Assembly: GCA_951812805.1 (NCBI GenBank)
Contig: CATOSZ010000001.1
Location: forward strand, 434,001 to 498,000
Direction of reading: 5' to 3'
Origin: an uncultured Alphaproteobacteria bacterium
GTDB lineage: Bacteria; Pseudomonadota; Alphaproteobacteria; GCA-2731375
DNA: 64,000 nt
Below are positions 31,183 to 40,568 of this stretch, piece by piece. A program made the position numbers and the translations under genes. The notes under the pieces were generated by a model. The model worked only from the letters and a program-made list of their open reading frames with translations. It was not told the origin of the DNA and made no database searches. Each line of letters begins with the position of its first letter. The first letter of the stretch is position 1.

Positions 31183-31475
31183 GCCTGGACGAGGGCGCAG
31201 CGCCCGTCGTCCGCCAACACCAGGGCCATCCAGAAGTCGTCCGGGATGTGGCGCAGCAGCGCGGCGGCCAACGCCGGCGGGGCCACCTCCGGGGATCGCG
31301 CGTCATCCGATCCGGCGACATCGTCGTCGCCGGCATAACCGCTCTGGGCGCCATGATGCACGTACCAGGGCCGCCCGAAGCGCCGGGCGGTGCGGGCGAG
31401 CGCGGGCCAGTTGGCCCGCTCGAGCCAGATCAAGCCGGCGGCGAAGCGCCGCCCTTGTAACTCCAGGGCGCTCAA
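31183..31475 (-). pseudogene. pilO: Type IVb pilus protein PilO2-like, 5' part, cut by IS21 copy 1
   Basis: About 97 residues beginning MSALELQGRRFAAGLIWLERANWPALARTARR-like, matching the start of R64 PilO-type pilus assembly proteins. Its ATG overlaps the pilN stop (ATGA), which supports the pilN-pilO order known in thin-pilus operons. The gene runs into the right end of the insertion element at 31182, and the rest is absent from the window. The identification rests on context and a short N-terminal match. Confidence 0.6.
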
Positions 31476-33103
31476 AACGCCGCCTCCGGGGCTTCCGAGA
31501 TGCCAAGCGGCGCGCCGATGCGGGCGGTGACCAGCATGACGTGCTCGCGGCGGTGTCGTGCCCCGCCGTGGCCGCCCTTGGGGAGCGGCAGACCGGGGAA
31601 GAACGAGCCCTCGCGCCGGCTGTCGCTGGCGGCATCGGAGAAGCCGGTGATCATCAACGTCTCGCCCTGGCCGATCTTTTGCGTGACCTGGAGGGCGCGG
31701 GTGCCATAAGCGGGAAACTGGATCTCCTCGTATTGGCTTTCTTGCTCCTGCCCCTGTTGCTCCTGGGCACCCTGGCTTTGGCTTTCTTGGCTCTGGCCGC
31801 CCTGGCTTTGGTTCGGGCTCCCGGCACGGAATTTTTGGAAGTGGGGCCGGTCCTGCAAGCTGGCGAACAGGCGGACCAGGACTTCGTCGGGTCCGGTGAT
31901 GCGGGGCAGGTAGCTGAACGAGAAGCCCGAGGACACGGTGCCGGGGGTGAGTTCGGTCTCGCTCACGCCGTCGTTGACCGTGGTCGCGCGTTCCTTGAGA
32001 TAGGCCTCCTTGTAGAGCTCGAAGAACTGGGCGGGCTTGCCGTTGAGGCTGGGAATGTCGGCGCTGAGCAGGCGGCTGGCCGTGCCGGCGCTGGCCAGCG
32101 CGTCGACGGTGGCGTTGAAGCTGTTGGGCCTGTCTGGGCGCGGTCGGATCAGGGAGAGCGCGCCGGTCGGGGAGTTGAGGTCGATCGCTGTACCGAGGGC
32201 CTTGTCGATATAGGCGGTGAGATCGATGTCGAGCTTGCTCTCGCGGTCCCGGGTGACGGTGTAGATGTGGACGGAGAGAGTGACGGGGCGCAAGACCTCG
32301 CGGTTGAGGTAGTCGAGGAAGCCACGGACGCGGTCCAGCTCTCGGGGCCGTCCTCGGGCCAGCACGGTGGCGCTGGTGGGGGAGACGGCGATGACGGTGT
32401 CGGGGGCGGCCAGCGCCTTCAACTGCTCCTCGATGCCGGGCCAGGGGTCGTGCTCGGAGCTGGTGGCGATGCTCTGGGTGGCGCCCGCGCCCTCGCCGCC
32501 CTCCGCCGAAGCGCTGGTGGTGTAGGTCTGTTGTCCAGCGAGCGCGTGGATGTGGAACAGGCGGGCTCCCTGGCGCAGAACCGCGATACCGTCCTCGTCG
32601 TGCCGCCAGCTGTATCCGGCATGTCTGGTCCAGATATCGAGCAGGCGGTCGAGAGGCCCGGTCCAGATACCGCCGTCGGGCGAGAGGAGATCTGGCGCGC
32701 CGGGCGGCAGGGCGCTCGGGGCCTTGGTGTCCTGGTCACCCTCACCGCGGGCGGGCGCGGGACCGCGCAGGCGGACAGTGAGGCCGCTGGCGCTCTGGAG
32801 GCGCCGGGCGAGGGTGGCGTCGTCCGGTCCATCGCCGAGGGGAAGCGTGATGGCGTCGTCGCGCCGGAAACGTTCGGGCAGGCTGGCGCGGGGATCGGCG
32901 GCGAGCGGGCGGAGGCCGACATAGGGCCGCTCGGGTACCAAACGCAAAGTGGCGAAACGGGGAGCCTCCTGCGCGTCACGGGCGTCGGTGATGCGAGATT
33001 GAACCTCATCCGCGTCACGCTCGGCCAACTTCGCGGTATCGCCGGTGCAGGCGGCAAGCCCGAGGGCCAGAAACACCCCCGCGAAATAGCGCCCGGGCTG
33101 CAA
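31472..33103 (-). CDS. pilN: R64 PilN-type outer-membrane secretin lipoprotein
   Basis: About 543 residues. A lipoprotein signal YFAGVFLALGLAAC ends with the lipobox LAAC. Periplasmic N-domains follow (AVSPTSATVLARGRPRELDRVRGFLDYLN), then the secretin beta domain ending with TLMITGFSD and a VMLVTARIG strand typical of type II/IV secretins. Around residues 424-458 is a Gln/Ser/Glu-rich low-complexity insert. TTG 33103 puts the signal peptide at the N-terminus; ATG 33259 gives 52 extra basic residues and a weak ribosome site. It belongs to a conjugative-type thin pilus locus of which only pilN and part of pilO remain. Confidence 0.8.
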   Translation of the reverse strand: MQPGRYFAGVFLALGLAACTGDTAKLAERDADEVQSRITDARDAQEAPRFATLRLVPERPYVGLRPLAADPRASLPERFRRDDAITLPLGDGPDDATLARRLQSASGLTVRLRGPAPARGEGDQDTKAPSALPPGAPDLLSPDGGIWTGPLDRLLDIWTRHAGYSWRHDEDGIAVLRQGARLFHIHALAGQQTYTTSASAEGGEGAGATQSIATSSEHDPWPGIEEQLKALAAPDTVIAVSPTSATVLARGRPRELDRVRGFLDYLNREVLRPVTLSVHIYTVTRDRESKLDIDLTAYIDKALGTAIDLNSPTGALSLIRPRPDRPNSFNATVDALASAGTASRLLSADIPSLNGKPAQFFELYKEAYLKERATTVNDGVSETELTPGTVSSGFSFSYLPRITGPDEVLVRLFASLQDRPHFQKFRAGSPNQSQGGQSQESQSQGAQEQQGQEQESQYEEIQFPAYGTRALQVTQKIGQGETLMITGFSDAASDSRREGSFFPGLPLPKGGHGGARHRREHVMLVTARIGAPLGISEAPEAAF

Positions 33104-33317
33104 CAGAACGCCTGTGCATTCAAGTGCGAATCGAGGCCGAATCGGCAAAAACCGCAGCTTGCCGGACGGCGCAAACTGCCGCCAGAATCGGGCAAATTCG
33201 GAAGATTTTCGGCTTCCGGATTTTGCATCGCAACAAACTTTGTTTCTTGACACGTACATGTCGTTGTGAAATTCTCCCGAATCGCAACATGCGGTAGAGG
33301 GATGGGCTTGAAATCAC

Positions 33318-33951
33318 GCTCGGGATCGCCGGACATGTTGTCGAACGGCATAACGGCGATCGAAGGCCTATCGGGCACCGTGCCCGGACGATGGTCGGGC
33401 GCGGGCGCCGTCACGCCCGGCGCCGTGTCGGCCGGCCAGTGCCAGACCTGGATCTGGCGCGAAATGTTCTTGAACCGGCACCATCCGCCATCGCGGAAAT
33501 CGAAACCCAGCAGGCTGCCGACGCTTTCCCGTGCGGCCCCCGACATCGCCAGGCCGCCGGGCTGGCTGGCCTCCTGCAAGCGTGCCGCGACGTTGACGCC
33601 GTCGCCATGAATGTCGTCGCCGTCAATCGCGATATCGCCGAGATTGACGCCGATGCGCAGGCGGATACGGGATGCCTCCGGCGTCCCGTCTTGCCGTTCA
33701 GACATGCCGTGCTGGATCTCGACGGCGCATTTCACGGCGTTTACGACGGAAGCGAATTCGAGCAGCAAGCCATCGCCCATGGTTTTGACGACGCGGCCGG
33801 CGTGCGCCGCGACCAGCGGGTCGATCAGCTCCCGGCGAAGATCGCGCACGGCGGCGAGCGTGCGCTGCTCGTCGGCGCCGATCAGGCGGGCGTAGCCGAC
33901 GACGTCGGTGGACACGATCGCGGCCAGTCTGCGAACACTTTCCTGGGACAT
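33318..33951 (-). pseudogene. Class III adenylate/guanylate cyclase, C-terminally truncated
   Basis: The first 205-215 residues are a class III nucleotide cyclase catalytic domain: RRLAAIVSTDVVGYARLI, the MGDGLLLEF metal/hairpin motif and GVNLGDIAIDGDDIHGDGVNVAARL. The linker RPSIAVMPFDNMSGDPE normally leads into a TolB-like and TPR region of several hundred residues. Here homology stops at about 33318 and the frame continues as out-of-phase sequence across pilN to 32419. The likely cause is a recombination junction with the pil fragment. A catalytic domain could still be made, fused to a nonsense tail. Confidence 0.75.
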
Positions 33952-34106
33952 GTTGCAAGTCTAAAGGCCGCGGCGTTCCGACGGAAACCCCGCGAGTGAC
34001 CGCCGTCACTTTGCGGCCGCGGGAAAAGGCGTAGCGTCTGTCTTGCCGGCGGGTGGAATCGATTCACCGATATGCCGGGACCCGCGGACCAGGGGAGGCC
34101 CGTGCC

Positions 34107-34487
34107 ATGGATGCAGGACGCGTCTTGATCGTCGATGACGAAGCCGATGCCCGCGAGCGAATGGTCAGGGGGGCCGAGGGGTTCGGCCTCCGGGCGAGCG
34201 CGGTCGCCTCGGCGGCGGAATTCAAGGCCGCCTACGTCGACGAGGAGCCGGACGTCGTCGTGATCGACATGCTGCTCACGCGGGAGGACGGGTTGGATCT
34301 CACGGCCTGGCTCGCCCGGCGCAACAGCAGCTCGCGCGTCGTGTTGGTCAGCGACCGCGATCCCCTCTACACCCGCACCGCCGTCAACGTCGCGCAGGCG
34401 AGCGGCGTCGACGCCCAGGCGCTTCGCGCCCCTTTCTCCCTGCACGACTTGCGCACCGCGCTGATCCACGAGGCCCGGCCGGCCTGA
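34107..34487 (+). CDS. Single-domain response regulator (CheY-like), atypical
   Basis: A 126-residue receiver domain without an output domain. VLIVDDEADA holds the acidic pair at the start and DVVVIDMLL holds the phospho-acceptor Asp near residue 52. VLVSD carries the conserved Ser. The conserved Lys before the last loop is missing, since the usual KPF reads RAPF here. Loss of this Lys often marks receivers with altered phosphorylation. AGGGGAGG stands upstream of ATG 34107. There is no sensor kinase nearby. Confidence 0.85.
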   Translation: MDAGRVLIVDDEADARERMVRGAEGFGLRASAVASAAEFKAAYVDEEPDVVVIDMLLTREDGLDLTAWLARRNSSSRVVLVSDRDPLYTRTAVNVAQASGVDAQALRAPFSLHDLRTALIHEARPA

Positions 34488-34641
34488 TCGCCCCATACCG
34501 CGCGTCTTCGCGCGCCGGTCGACCTATTATGAATGGACCCGAGGCGCCAGATTTGCTAGGGCTTGCCGCCCGGGCACGGTGTCAGCCATGGTCAGGGCGA
34601 CAAACTCGTTGTAAATCAATGGATTGAAGGGATTTTCCGTG
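34488..34641. other. Intergenic region before cysS
   Basis: These 154 bases contain a short GC hairpin (34499-34504 with 34509-34514, four-base loop) just past the regulator gene, which could end its transcript although no T-run follows. The AT-richer part at 34600-34640 is the likely leader of cysS. No tRNA or T-box-like structure was recognised. Confidence 0.3.
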
Positions 34642-35985
34642 ATGGAAGTCTCGTTCTACAACACCGCGACGCAGTCGCGCGAGGTCTTCACGCCGTTGGA
34701 AGCGGACCATGTCCGCCTCTACGTCTGCGGGCCGACGGTGTACGACTTCGCGCATATCGGCAACGCGCGGCCGGTCGTGGTGTTCGACACGCTGGTGCGG
34801 TTTCTCCGCCGCCGGCACGCGCGCGTGACCTACGTCCGCAACATCACCGACGTCGACGACAAGATCAACCTGCGCGCGGCCGAGGAGGGGGTCGAGATCG
34901 CCGACGTGACCTCGCGGACGACGCAGGCCTTCCACGAGGACATGGGCGCGCTGAACGCGCTGCCCCCCGACGTCGAGCCCCGGGCGACCGGCCACATCGC
35001 CGAAATGATCGTGCTGATCGAGACCCTGATCGAGAAGGGCCACGCCTACGCCGCCGACGGTCATGTGCTGTTCGACGTGCCGTCATGGGACGAGTACGGC
35101 GCCTTCTCGCGCCGCAGCCCGAAAGAATTGATCGCCGGCGCCCGCATCGACGTCGCCCCCTACAAGCGCGACGACATGGACTTCGTGCTGTGGAAGCCGT
35201 CCGACGACAGCCAGCCCGGCTGGGACAGCCCCTGGGGCCGGGGGCGGCCCGGCTGGCATATCGAATGCTCCGCCATGGCGAAGCGCTATCTCGGCACCAC
35301 CTTCGACATCCACGGCGGCGGCCTCGACCTGATCTTTCCGCACCACCAGAACGAGGTGGCGCAAAGCCATTGCGCCCATGATGGCGCACCGCTGGCGCGC
35401 TTCTGGATGCACAACGGCTATGTCGTCGCGGGCGGCGAGAAGATGTCGAAGTCGCTCGGCAACTTCTTCACCGTACGCGACCTGCTGGGCGAGTTTCCGG
35501 GGGAGGCGATCCGCCTCGCCCTGCTGGCGGCGCACTATCGCCAGCCGCTGGACTTCACCAAGGACGGTGCGGCGCAGGCGAAGCAGACCCTGGACCGCTG
35601 GTACCGGGCGGCGGGCGGGGCGGCACCGGCGGAAACGATTCCACAAACGGTCGAGGCGGCGCTGGCCGACGACCTCAACACACCCGCGGCGATCCGCGAA
35701 CTGCATGCGCTCGCCGACCGGGCGATCGCCGGCGAGACGGCGGCGGCGGCGGACCTCAGGGCCGGTGCCGAGCTGCTCGGCGTGCTGACGGGCGAGGCGG
35801 AGGACTGGTTTCGCGGCGGCGGTGGTTCGGACGAGGCGGCGGAAATCGAGGCGATGATCGAAGCCCGGCGGGCGGCCCGGGCGGCGCGCGACTTCGCCGA
35901 GGCCGACCGGATCCGCGACCAGCTGGCGGCGGACGGCATTCTCCTGGAAGACGGGCCCGAGGGCACATTGTGGCGGCGGGCATGA
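34642..35985 (+). CDS. cysS: Cysteinyl-tRNA synthetase
   Basis: A 447-residue class I aminoacyl-tRNA synthetase, essential for charging tRNA-Cys. Cys29 (VCGPTVYD) is a zinc ligand, HIGN at 38-41 is the HIGH motif, GWHIECSAM and HHQNE complete the zinc site, and KMSKS lies near 267-271. ATG 34642 has a GAAGGG ribosome site ten bases upstream; a TTG at 34624 is less likely. The stop overlaps the cimA start (ATGA), so the two are translationally coupled. Confidence 0.97.
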   Translation: MEVSFYNTATQSREVFTPLEADHVRLYVCGPTVYDFAHIGNARPVVVFDTLVRFLRRRHARVTYVRNITDVDDKINLRAAEEGVEIADVTSRTTQAFHEDMGALNALPPDVEPRATGHIAEMIVLIETLIEKGHAYAADGHVLFDVPSWDEYGAFSRRSPKELIAGARIDVAPYKRDDMDFVLWKPSDDSQPGWDSPWGRGRPGWHIECSAMAKRYLGTTFDIHGGGLDLIFPHHQNEVAQSHCAHDGAPLARFWMHNGYVVAGGEKMSKSLGNFFTVRDLLGEFPGEAIRLALLAAHYRQPLDFTKDGAAQAKQTLDRWYRAAGGAAPAETIPQTVEAALADDLNTPAAIRELHALADRAIAGETAAAADLRAGAELLGVLTGEAEDWFRGGGGSDEAAEIEAMIEARRAARAARDFAEADRIRDQLAADGILLEDGPEGTLWRRA

Positions 35986-37592
35986 GCATGACCAAGGAAC
36001 GCATCTATCTCTTCGACACCACGCTGCGCGACGGTGCGCAGACCTCGGGCGTAAACTTTTCGGTCGAGGACAAGATCCGCATTGCCGAAGCCCTGGACCG
36101 GCTGGGTGTCGACTATGTCGAGGGTGGCTGGCCCGGTGCCAATCCGACCGATACCGCCTTCTTCGAAAACCCGCCCACGCTCACGCGAGCGACCTTCACC
36201 GCCTTCGGCATGACCAAGCGGCCGGGCCGCAGTGCCGCCAATGACCCCGGCCTCGCCGCCGTGCTCGGCGCGGCCACGCCGGCCGTCTGCCTGGTCGGCA
36301 AGACCTGGGATTTCCACGTCGACCATGCGCTGGAGATCGAGCGCGACGAGAACGTCACCCTGATCGCCGAGAGCGTTCAGGCGACCCGCGAGCGCGGCGC
36401 CGAAGCCATGTTCGATGCCGAGCATTTTTTCGACGGTTACAAGGCCAATCCCGATTTCGCGCTGCAATGCCTCGACGCGGCGCTGCAGGCCGGCGCGCGC
36501 TGGGTCGTGCTCTGCGATACCAACGGCGGTACCCTGCCGCACGAGATCGAGGAGATCGTCACCGCCGCCACGGCCGTGGTGCCGCCTGAAAACCTCGGCA
36601 TCCACACCCACAACGACACCGGCAATGCCGTCGCCAACACCCTTGCCGCGGTGCGGGCGGGCGCGCGGCAGGTCCAGGGCACCATGAACGGCCTGGGCGA
36701 GCGTTGCGGCAACGCCGACCTCACCGCGGTGATCCCCAGCCTGATGTTGAAGCCGGGCTTCGCCGAACGCTTCGAGGTCGGCATCGATCGCGACGGGCTC
36801 GGCCATCTCACCCAGGTCTCGCGCCTGATGGACGAGCTGTTGAACCAGGCACCGGACCGCCACGCGCCTTATGTCGGCGCCAGCGCCTTCGCCCACAAGG
36901 GTGGCCTGCACGTCTCGGCGGTGATGAAGGATCCGACGACCTACGAGCACATTCCGCCCGAAACTGTGGGCAACCAGCGCACCGTCCTGGTTTCCGACCA
37001 GGCGGGACGCTCGAACATTTTGGCCCGCCTCGCCGAAGCGGGCATCGAGGTCGATCCCAAGGACCGACGGATCGAACGGCTGCTGACCGAGGTGAAGGAG
37101 CGCGAGTTCGCCGGCTATTCCTACGACGGCGCCGAGGCGAGCTTCGAGCTGATGGCCCGCCGTGCGCTCGGCCAGGTGCCGGTCTATTTCGATGTCTCCT
37201 CCTTCCGCGTGATGGTGGAGCGGCGGCACAACGCGCTCGGCGAGTTGGTCACCGTTTCCGAGGCGACGGTGAAGCTGGCGATCGACAGCCGCGAGGTGAT
37301 GAGCGTCGCCGAGGGCAACGGCCCGGTGAACGCGCTCGACAACGCCATCCGCAAGGACTTCGGCCGTTATGCCGGCTATCTCGCGGACCTGCGCCTGGTC
37401 GACTACAAGGTCCGCATCCTCGACGGCGGCACCGAGGCGGTGACCCGCGTGCTGGTCGAAAGCGCGGACGGCGCGGGGGAGCGCTGGTTCACCGTCGGCG
37501 TCTCGCCCAACATCGTCGATGCCTCCTTCCAGGCCCTGATGGACTCGATCGTCTACAAGCTCTACCGCGACGGCGCCCCAGCCTCGGCCTGA
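35982..37592 (+). CDS. cimA: Citramalate synthase
   Basis: A 536-residue member of the isopropylmalate/homocitrate synthase family. It condenses acetyl-CoA with pyruvate to (R)-citramalate for threonine-independent isoleucine synthesis. FDTTLRDGAQTSGVNF at residues 11-26 is the family start with the metal Asp, and HTHND near 207 supplies the metal histidines. KGGLHVSAV precedes the C-terminal regulatory LeuA dimer domain (residues about 400-530), which usually gives feedback control by isoleucine. The length and the TSG sequence after DGAQ favour CimA over LeuA. The coding end overlaps the convergent hydrolase by 31 bases. Confidence 0.93.
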   Translation: MSMTKERIYLFDTTLRDGAQTSGVNFSVEDKIRIAEALDRLGVDYVEGGWPGANPTDTAFFENPPTLTRATFTAFGMTKRPGRSAANDPGLAAVLGAATPAVCLVGKTWDFHVDHALEIERDENVTLIAESVQATRERGAEAMFDAEHFFDGYKANPDFALQCLDAALQAGARWVVLCDTNGGTLPHEIEEIVTAATAVVPPENLGIHTHNDTGNAVANTLAAVRAGARQVQGTMNGLGERCGNADLTAVIPSLMLKPGFAERFEVGIDRDGLGHLTQVSRLMDELLNQAPDRHAPYVGASAFAHKGGLHVSAVMKDPTTYEHIPPETVGNQRTVLVSDQAGRSNILARLAEAGIEVDPKDRRIERLLTEVKEREFAGYSYDGAEASFELMARRALGQVPVYFDVSSFRVMVERRHNALGELVTVSEATVKLAIDSREVMSVAEGNGPVNALDNAIRKDFGRYAGYLADLRLVDYKVRILDGGTEAVTRVLVESADGAGERWFTVGVSPNIVDASFQALMDSIVYKLYRDGAPASA

Positions 37593-38380
37593 GGGCGGAG
37601 CGTCCGGCGCACATGGTCGAAGAAGCTTTCACGCGCGAACCGTTCGCGCCAGGGGCTGTGCCCGCAGCGCGGAAGCTCGACGTACGTCAATTGTCCTATG
37701 TGCCGGGCGAGGCCGTCGCGGATCAGCCGGCCCGGATGCGGGTCGTCGGCACCATGCAGTATCACGACCGCTGAAGTGATCGCGGCAAAGGCAGCCGGAT
37801 AGACACCGTTCGCCACCAGGCGTTGCCAATCCGACCAGGTCTCGTCGAAGGCGGCGAGGTCGAAGGCTTCCAGATCGATGTCGCCCAATCCATCGTCGAC
37901 GGGGGCATGGTCGTAGAGCGGACGGGTGAGGCGGACGTCGCGGACAAAGCGTGCCCGCGCATCCTCCAGCGGTACCGCCAGGCGGGCTCGCAGCGCCGCA
38001 TCCATGCGGTCCGACAGGATGGCCTGCAGTCGGCTGCGCGCGAGGGAATCGAAGGTGCCGCAGCCGACACAGATGACCGGCCCGGTCCATTCGGGATGGC
38101 GCGCGGCATGACAGAGGGCGAGCAGCGCGCCCCAGGAATGACCGAGCAGCGCCGGCGGCGGTTCGCCACTTGTGTCGTGCTCTATCAGCGCTTGTAAGTC
38201 CTCGACGTGCCGGGCAACGGTGAGCGGTTCATCACCGCTGCCCCGTTGCCAGGGCTCGGTGATGCGAAAGTCGTCCGCAAGCTTTCGGGCGAGGGGGGCG
38301 AGCTCGCCCGCCGCCGCCGGCCCGCCGTGCAGGACGAACAGCCCGGGGCCGCTCTCACCGTAGCGGCGCGCGAGGATCAA
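37562..38380 (-). CDS. Alpha/beta hydrolase (proline iminopeptidase-like)
   Basis: A 272-residue alpha/beta hydrolase. The oxyanion segment VLHGGPAAAG near residue 15 resembles the HGGPG of proline iminopeptidases. The nucleophile elbow GHSWG is near 81, and the acid and base lie in HGADDPH and RCGHSPW near the C-terminus. The TTG at 38380 overlaps the stop of the threonine synthase-like gene (TTGA) and begins the family region. The longer frame upstream overlaps that gene and is discarded. The substrate is unknown. Confidence 0.8.
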   Translation of the reverse strand: MILARRYGESGPGLFVLHGGPAAAGELAPLARKLADDFRITEPWQRGSGDEPLTVARHVEDLQALIEHDTSGEPPPALLGHSWGALLALCHAARHPEWTGPVICVGCGTFDSLARSRLQAILSDRMDAALRARLAVPLEDARARFVRDVRLTRPLYDHAPVDDGLGDIDLEAFDLAAFDETWSDWQRLVANGVYPAAFAAITSAVVILHGADDPHPGRLIRDGLARHIGQLTYVELPRCGHSPWRERFARESFFDHVRRTLRPQAEAGAPSR

Positions 38381-39516
38381 GAAGCCGGGTCCCGCACCCG
38401 GTCGGCCCAGAAGGCGCTGGCCTTCAGGCCGCTGCCGGTGAGGACGACGACGGTCTCCTCGTCCGCGGCGATCCGGCCCTCGGCGACCAGCTGGGCGAAG
38501 CCGGCGGCGGCTTGGGCCGAGGTCGGCTCGGCGTAGAGGCCCTGGGCGGCGAGGCGCGTCGCGGCCTCGGCGATTTCCCCCTCGGCGACGACGGCGGTGC
38601 CGCCCTCGCTCTCGCGCAAGGCCCGCAGCATCTGCGGCAGGCGGACCGGGCAGCGGATTGCCGTGCCCTCGGCGATCGTCGGTGCATAGTCGGTCGCCAC
38701 GTAGTCGTCGGCGCCGGCGGTGAAGGCATTGTGCAGGGGCGGGCAGGCGGCCGGCTGCACGGCGAACAGGCGGGGCAGGCGGTCGATGGCGCCCGCCCGC
38801 CGCAACTCCGTGAAGGCGAGCCAACAGCCGAGCAGGTTCGAGCCGGCCGAGGCGGGCGTCACGATATTGTCCGGCACGCGGAAGCCGAGATCCTCCCAGA
38901 TCTCGTAGCCGAGCGTCTTGGTGCCTTGCAGAAAGAAGGGATGCCAGTTGTGGCTGGCGTAGAAGATCTCGGCCGCACGCCCGATCGCCGCCGTCTCCGT
39001 CGCATCGCGCGGGCCGGGGATGATTTCGATGTCGGCACCGTAGGCCCGGGTCTGCGCGATCTTGGCGGGGGAGGTGCCCTCGGGCACGAAAACGTTAACT
39101 GCCATCCCGGCCGCCCGGCCGTAACAGGCGATCGCGGCGCCGCCGTTGCCGGAACTGTCTTCAAGGATTGCCTCGACACCGAGCTGTTTGAGGCCGCTCA
39201 CCAGCACCGAGGCGCCGCGGTCCTTGAAGGAGCCGGTCGGTGAAAACCATTCGAGCTTGAAGGCGCAGTCGAGCCCGTCGTAGCGGCTGCGCAGGAGGGG
39301 CGTGCAGCCCTCGCCCAGCGTCACCGGATCATCGATCGCGAACGGCAACGCCGCGCCGTAACGCCAGAGCGAGCGTCGGCTCGTATCGATATCGCCCGCC
39401 CCGATACCGGCGAGTTCACTCATCATCAACGGCGATCCCGAGGGCGCGCGCCAGATCGTCGCGTCGATCGGGAAATGCCGCCCCGTCGCCGGGTCCGTGA
39501 AGGTCGCGCCCGCCAT
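38377..39516 (-). CDS. Threonine synthase-like PLP-dependent enzyme
   Basis: A 379-residue fold-type II PLP enzyme. The PLP Lys is Lys98 in SPTGSFKDRGAS, and SSGNGGAAIACYG is the phosphate-binding loop. The layout follows threonine synthase (LGEGCTPLLRS before the Lys motif), but threonine synthase, diaminopropionate ammonia-lyase and related deaminases look alike. ATG 39516 is preferred to 39618 because family similarity begins at MAGATFTDP. The following hydrolase is translationally coupled to it. Confidence 0.8.
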   Translation of the reverse strand: MAGATFTDPATGRHFPIDATIWRAPSGSPLMMSELAGIGAGDIDTSRRSLWRYGAALPFAIDDPVTLGEGCTPLLRSRYDGLDCAFKLEWFSPTGSFKDRGASVLVSGLKQLGVEAILEDSSGNGGAAIACYGRAAGMAVNVFVPEGTSPAKIAQTRAYGADIEIIPGPRDATETAAIGRAAEIFYASHNWHPFFLQGTKTLGYEIWEDLGFRVPDNIVTPASAGSNLLGCWLAFTELRRAGAIDRLPRLFAVQPAACPPLHNAFTAGADDYVATDYAPTIAEGTAIRCPVRLPQMLRALRESEGGTAVVAEGEIAEAATRLAAQGLYAEPTSAQAAAGFAQLVAEGRIAADEETVVVLTGSGLKASAFWADRVRDPAS

Positions 39517-39611
39517 GGCGATTGTCCTTTGCGATCCGTACCCGGGGGAGACTACGCCACCCATCGGCCGGGGCAATGCCAAATGCAGTGGCATTTTGCA
39601 TCCCTGCGGCA

Positions 39612-39640
39612 TTGACAAACTGTTACGTTGTAACGTTTAA
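39612..39640 (+). promoter_or_regulatory. Promoter with Zur-box-like palindrome upstream of zrgA-like gene
   Basis: GTTAC-GTT-GTAAC at 39622-39634 is a perfect five-base dyad with a three-base centre. It lies between a consensus -35 TTGACA (39612-39617) and a TTTAAG -10-like sequence, so a bound repressor would block RNA polymerase. The spacing is the same as in the dyad before znuA (GTTAT-ATC-ATAAC), which suggests one regulator, most likely Zur. Confidence 0.7.
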
Positions 39641-39681
39641 GTATGCCGTACCCAACCGGGCCCTTCACTGACGAGGATGTC

Positions 39682-40197
39682 ATGCCACGTACCCTGTTCC
39701 TGGGCGTTCTGCTCTCCCTATTCGTCGCTGGCCAAGCCTCCGCCCAGCACAAGCACCAGAAAGCGCATGTCCATGGGCACTCCGCGCTCAATATCGCCAT
39801 CGAGGACGCGGCGGTGGAGATGGAGCTGGAAGCGCCCGGCGCCGATATCGTCGGCTTCGAACACCATGCGGAAAGCGCCGAAGACAAGGCCGCGGTCAAG
39901 GCGGCAAAGGCCCGGCTGGCCGATGCGTCCGCCCTGTTCCGCTTCACCGCGGCCGCGGGCTGCGTCCAGAAGACGGCTGAGGTCGAATTCGAGGCGGAGG
40001 AGGGCCATGCGGAGTTTCACGCGCACTATGTCTTCGAGTGCGCGGCTCCGGACCGGATCGAGAACCTCTCCTTTCCGTTCTTCGAGGTCTTTCCGAGTTC
40101 CGAGGAACTGGAGGTGCAGTTGATCACGAGCGGGGGCAGCCATGGCTACGACGTCGAACGCGACAGCCCCGGGATCACGTTCGACGCCACCAATTGA
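39682..40197 (+). CDS. ZrgA/DUF2796-family periplasmic zinc-uptake protein
   Basis: A 171-residue exported protein. The signal peptide (LFLGVLLSLFVAGQASA) ends near residue 20 and is followed at once by a His cluster, HKHQKAHVHGH. The rest contains ALNIAIEDAAVEMELEAPGADIVGFEHHA, the hallmark of DUF2796/ZrgA. Members are linked to zinc uptake under limitation. ATG 39682 starts the signal peptide; the frame from 39643 would add a non-signal leader crossing the promoter. The Zur-like box just upstream and the zinc genes downstream support the role. Confidence 0.88.
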   Translation: MPRTLFLGVLLSLFVAGQASAQHKHQKAHVHGHSALNIAIEDAAVEMELEAPGADIVGFEHHAESAEDKAAVKAAKARLADASALFRFTAAAGCVQKTAEVEFEAEEGHAEFHAHYVFECAAPDRIENLSFPFFEVFPSSEELEVQLITSGGSHGYDVERDSPGITFDATN

Positions 40198-40556
40198 GGC
40201 CAAGCCCTCCCCGACATCGCGCGCCGTGCTCTCGGGTGCTGAATGGCCGGGCGCAGCATCTGCGGCATTGCGAGGCAAGGGCAGCGTTGTCCCTGTCCTG
40301 ATAGGCCACGAGAAAGTCCTTGTGGACCAAGGCTTCGACGGCGAGGCCGGCTATCGCCCCCGCATCATGAGCAGTATCCGCTGCCGAAGAGCCTAGGGAT
40401 CTGCCTGGACGCGACCGCCTTTCGATGTAGGTTTGTCGGCGGAACGTCACGTTGATGATGCAATGAGGGTGCGGGGTTCATGTCCAATCCGGCGGTGATT
40501 TTGATCGACTTCCTCGTCACCACGGTGCCGAAGCCGTCCGCCGGGCTCGGCGTCTG
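40198..40556. other. Unassigned 359-base spacer
   Basis: Between the zrgA-like and DUF4340-like genes. Several short open frames exist on both strands (for example minus 40175-40450 and plus 40142-40396), but none shows a recognisable domain, and their codon usage does not stand out. A 30-codon frame at 40480-40572 overlaps the next start as ATGA. It may be a leader or a decayed gene. Confidence 0.3.
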
Positions 40557-40568
40557 GTGGCGAAGGCG

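Noticed and set aside
32419..33317. C-terminal continuation of the adenylate cyclase frame across pilN
   Set aside because: Its sequence is the out-of-phase translation of pilN, low in complexity and Pro/Arg/Ala-rich, with no TolB or TPR pattern.
34499..34514. Short GC hairpin as an intrinsic terminator of the response regulator gene
   Set aside because: The stem is only six pairs and no T-run follows, so the evidence is too weak to list separately.
39516..39618. N-terminal extension of the threonine synthase-like protein
   Set aside because: The extra 34 residues overlap the Zur-box promoter on the other strand and lie outside the family similarity.
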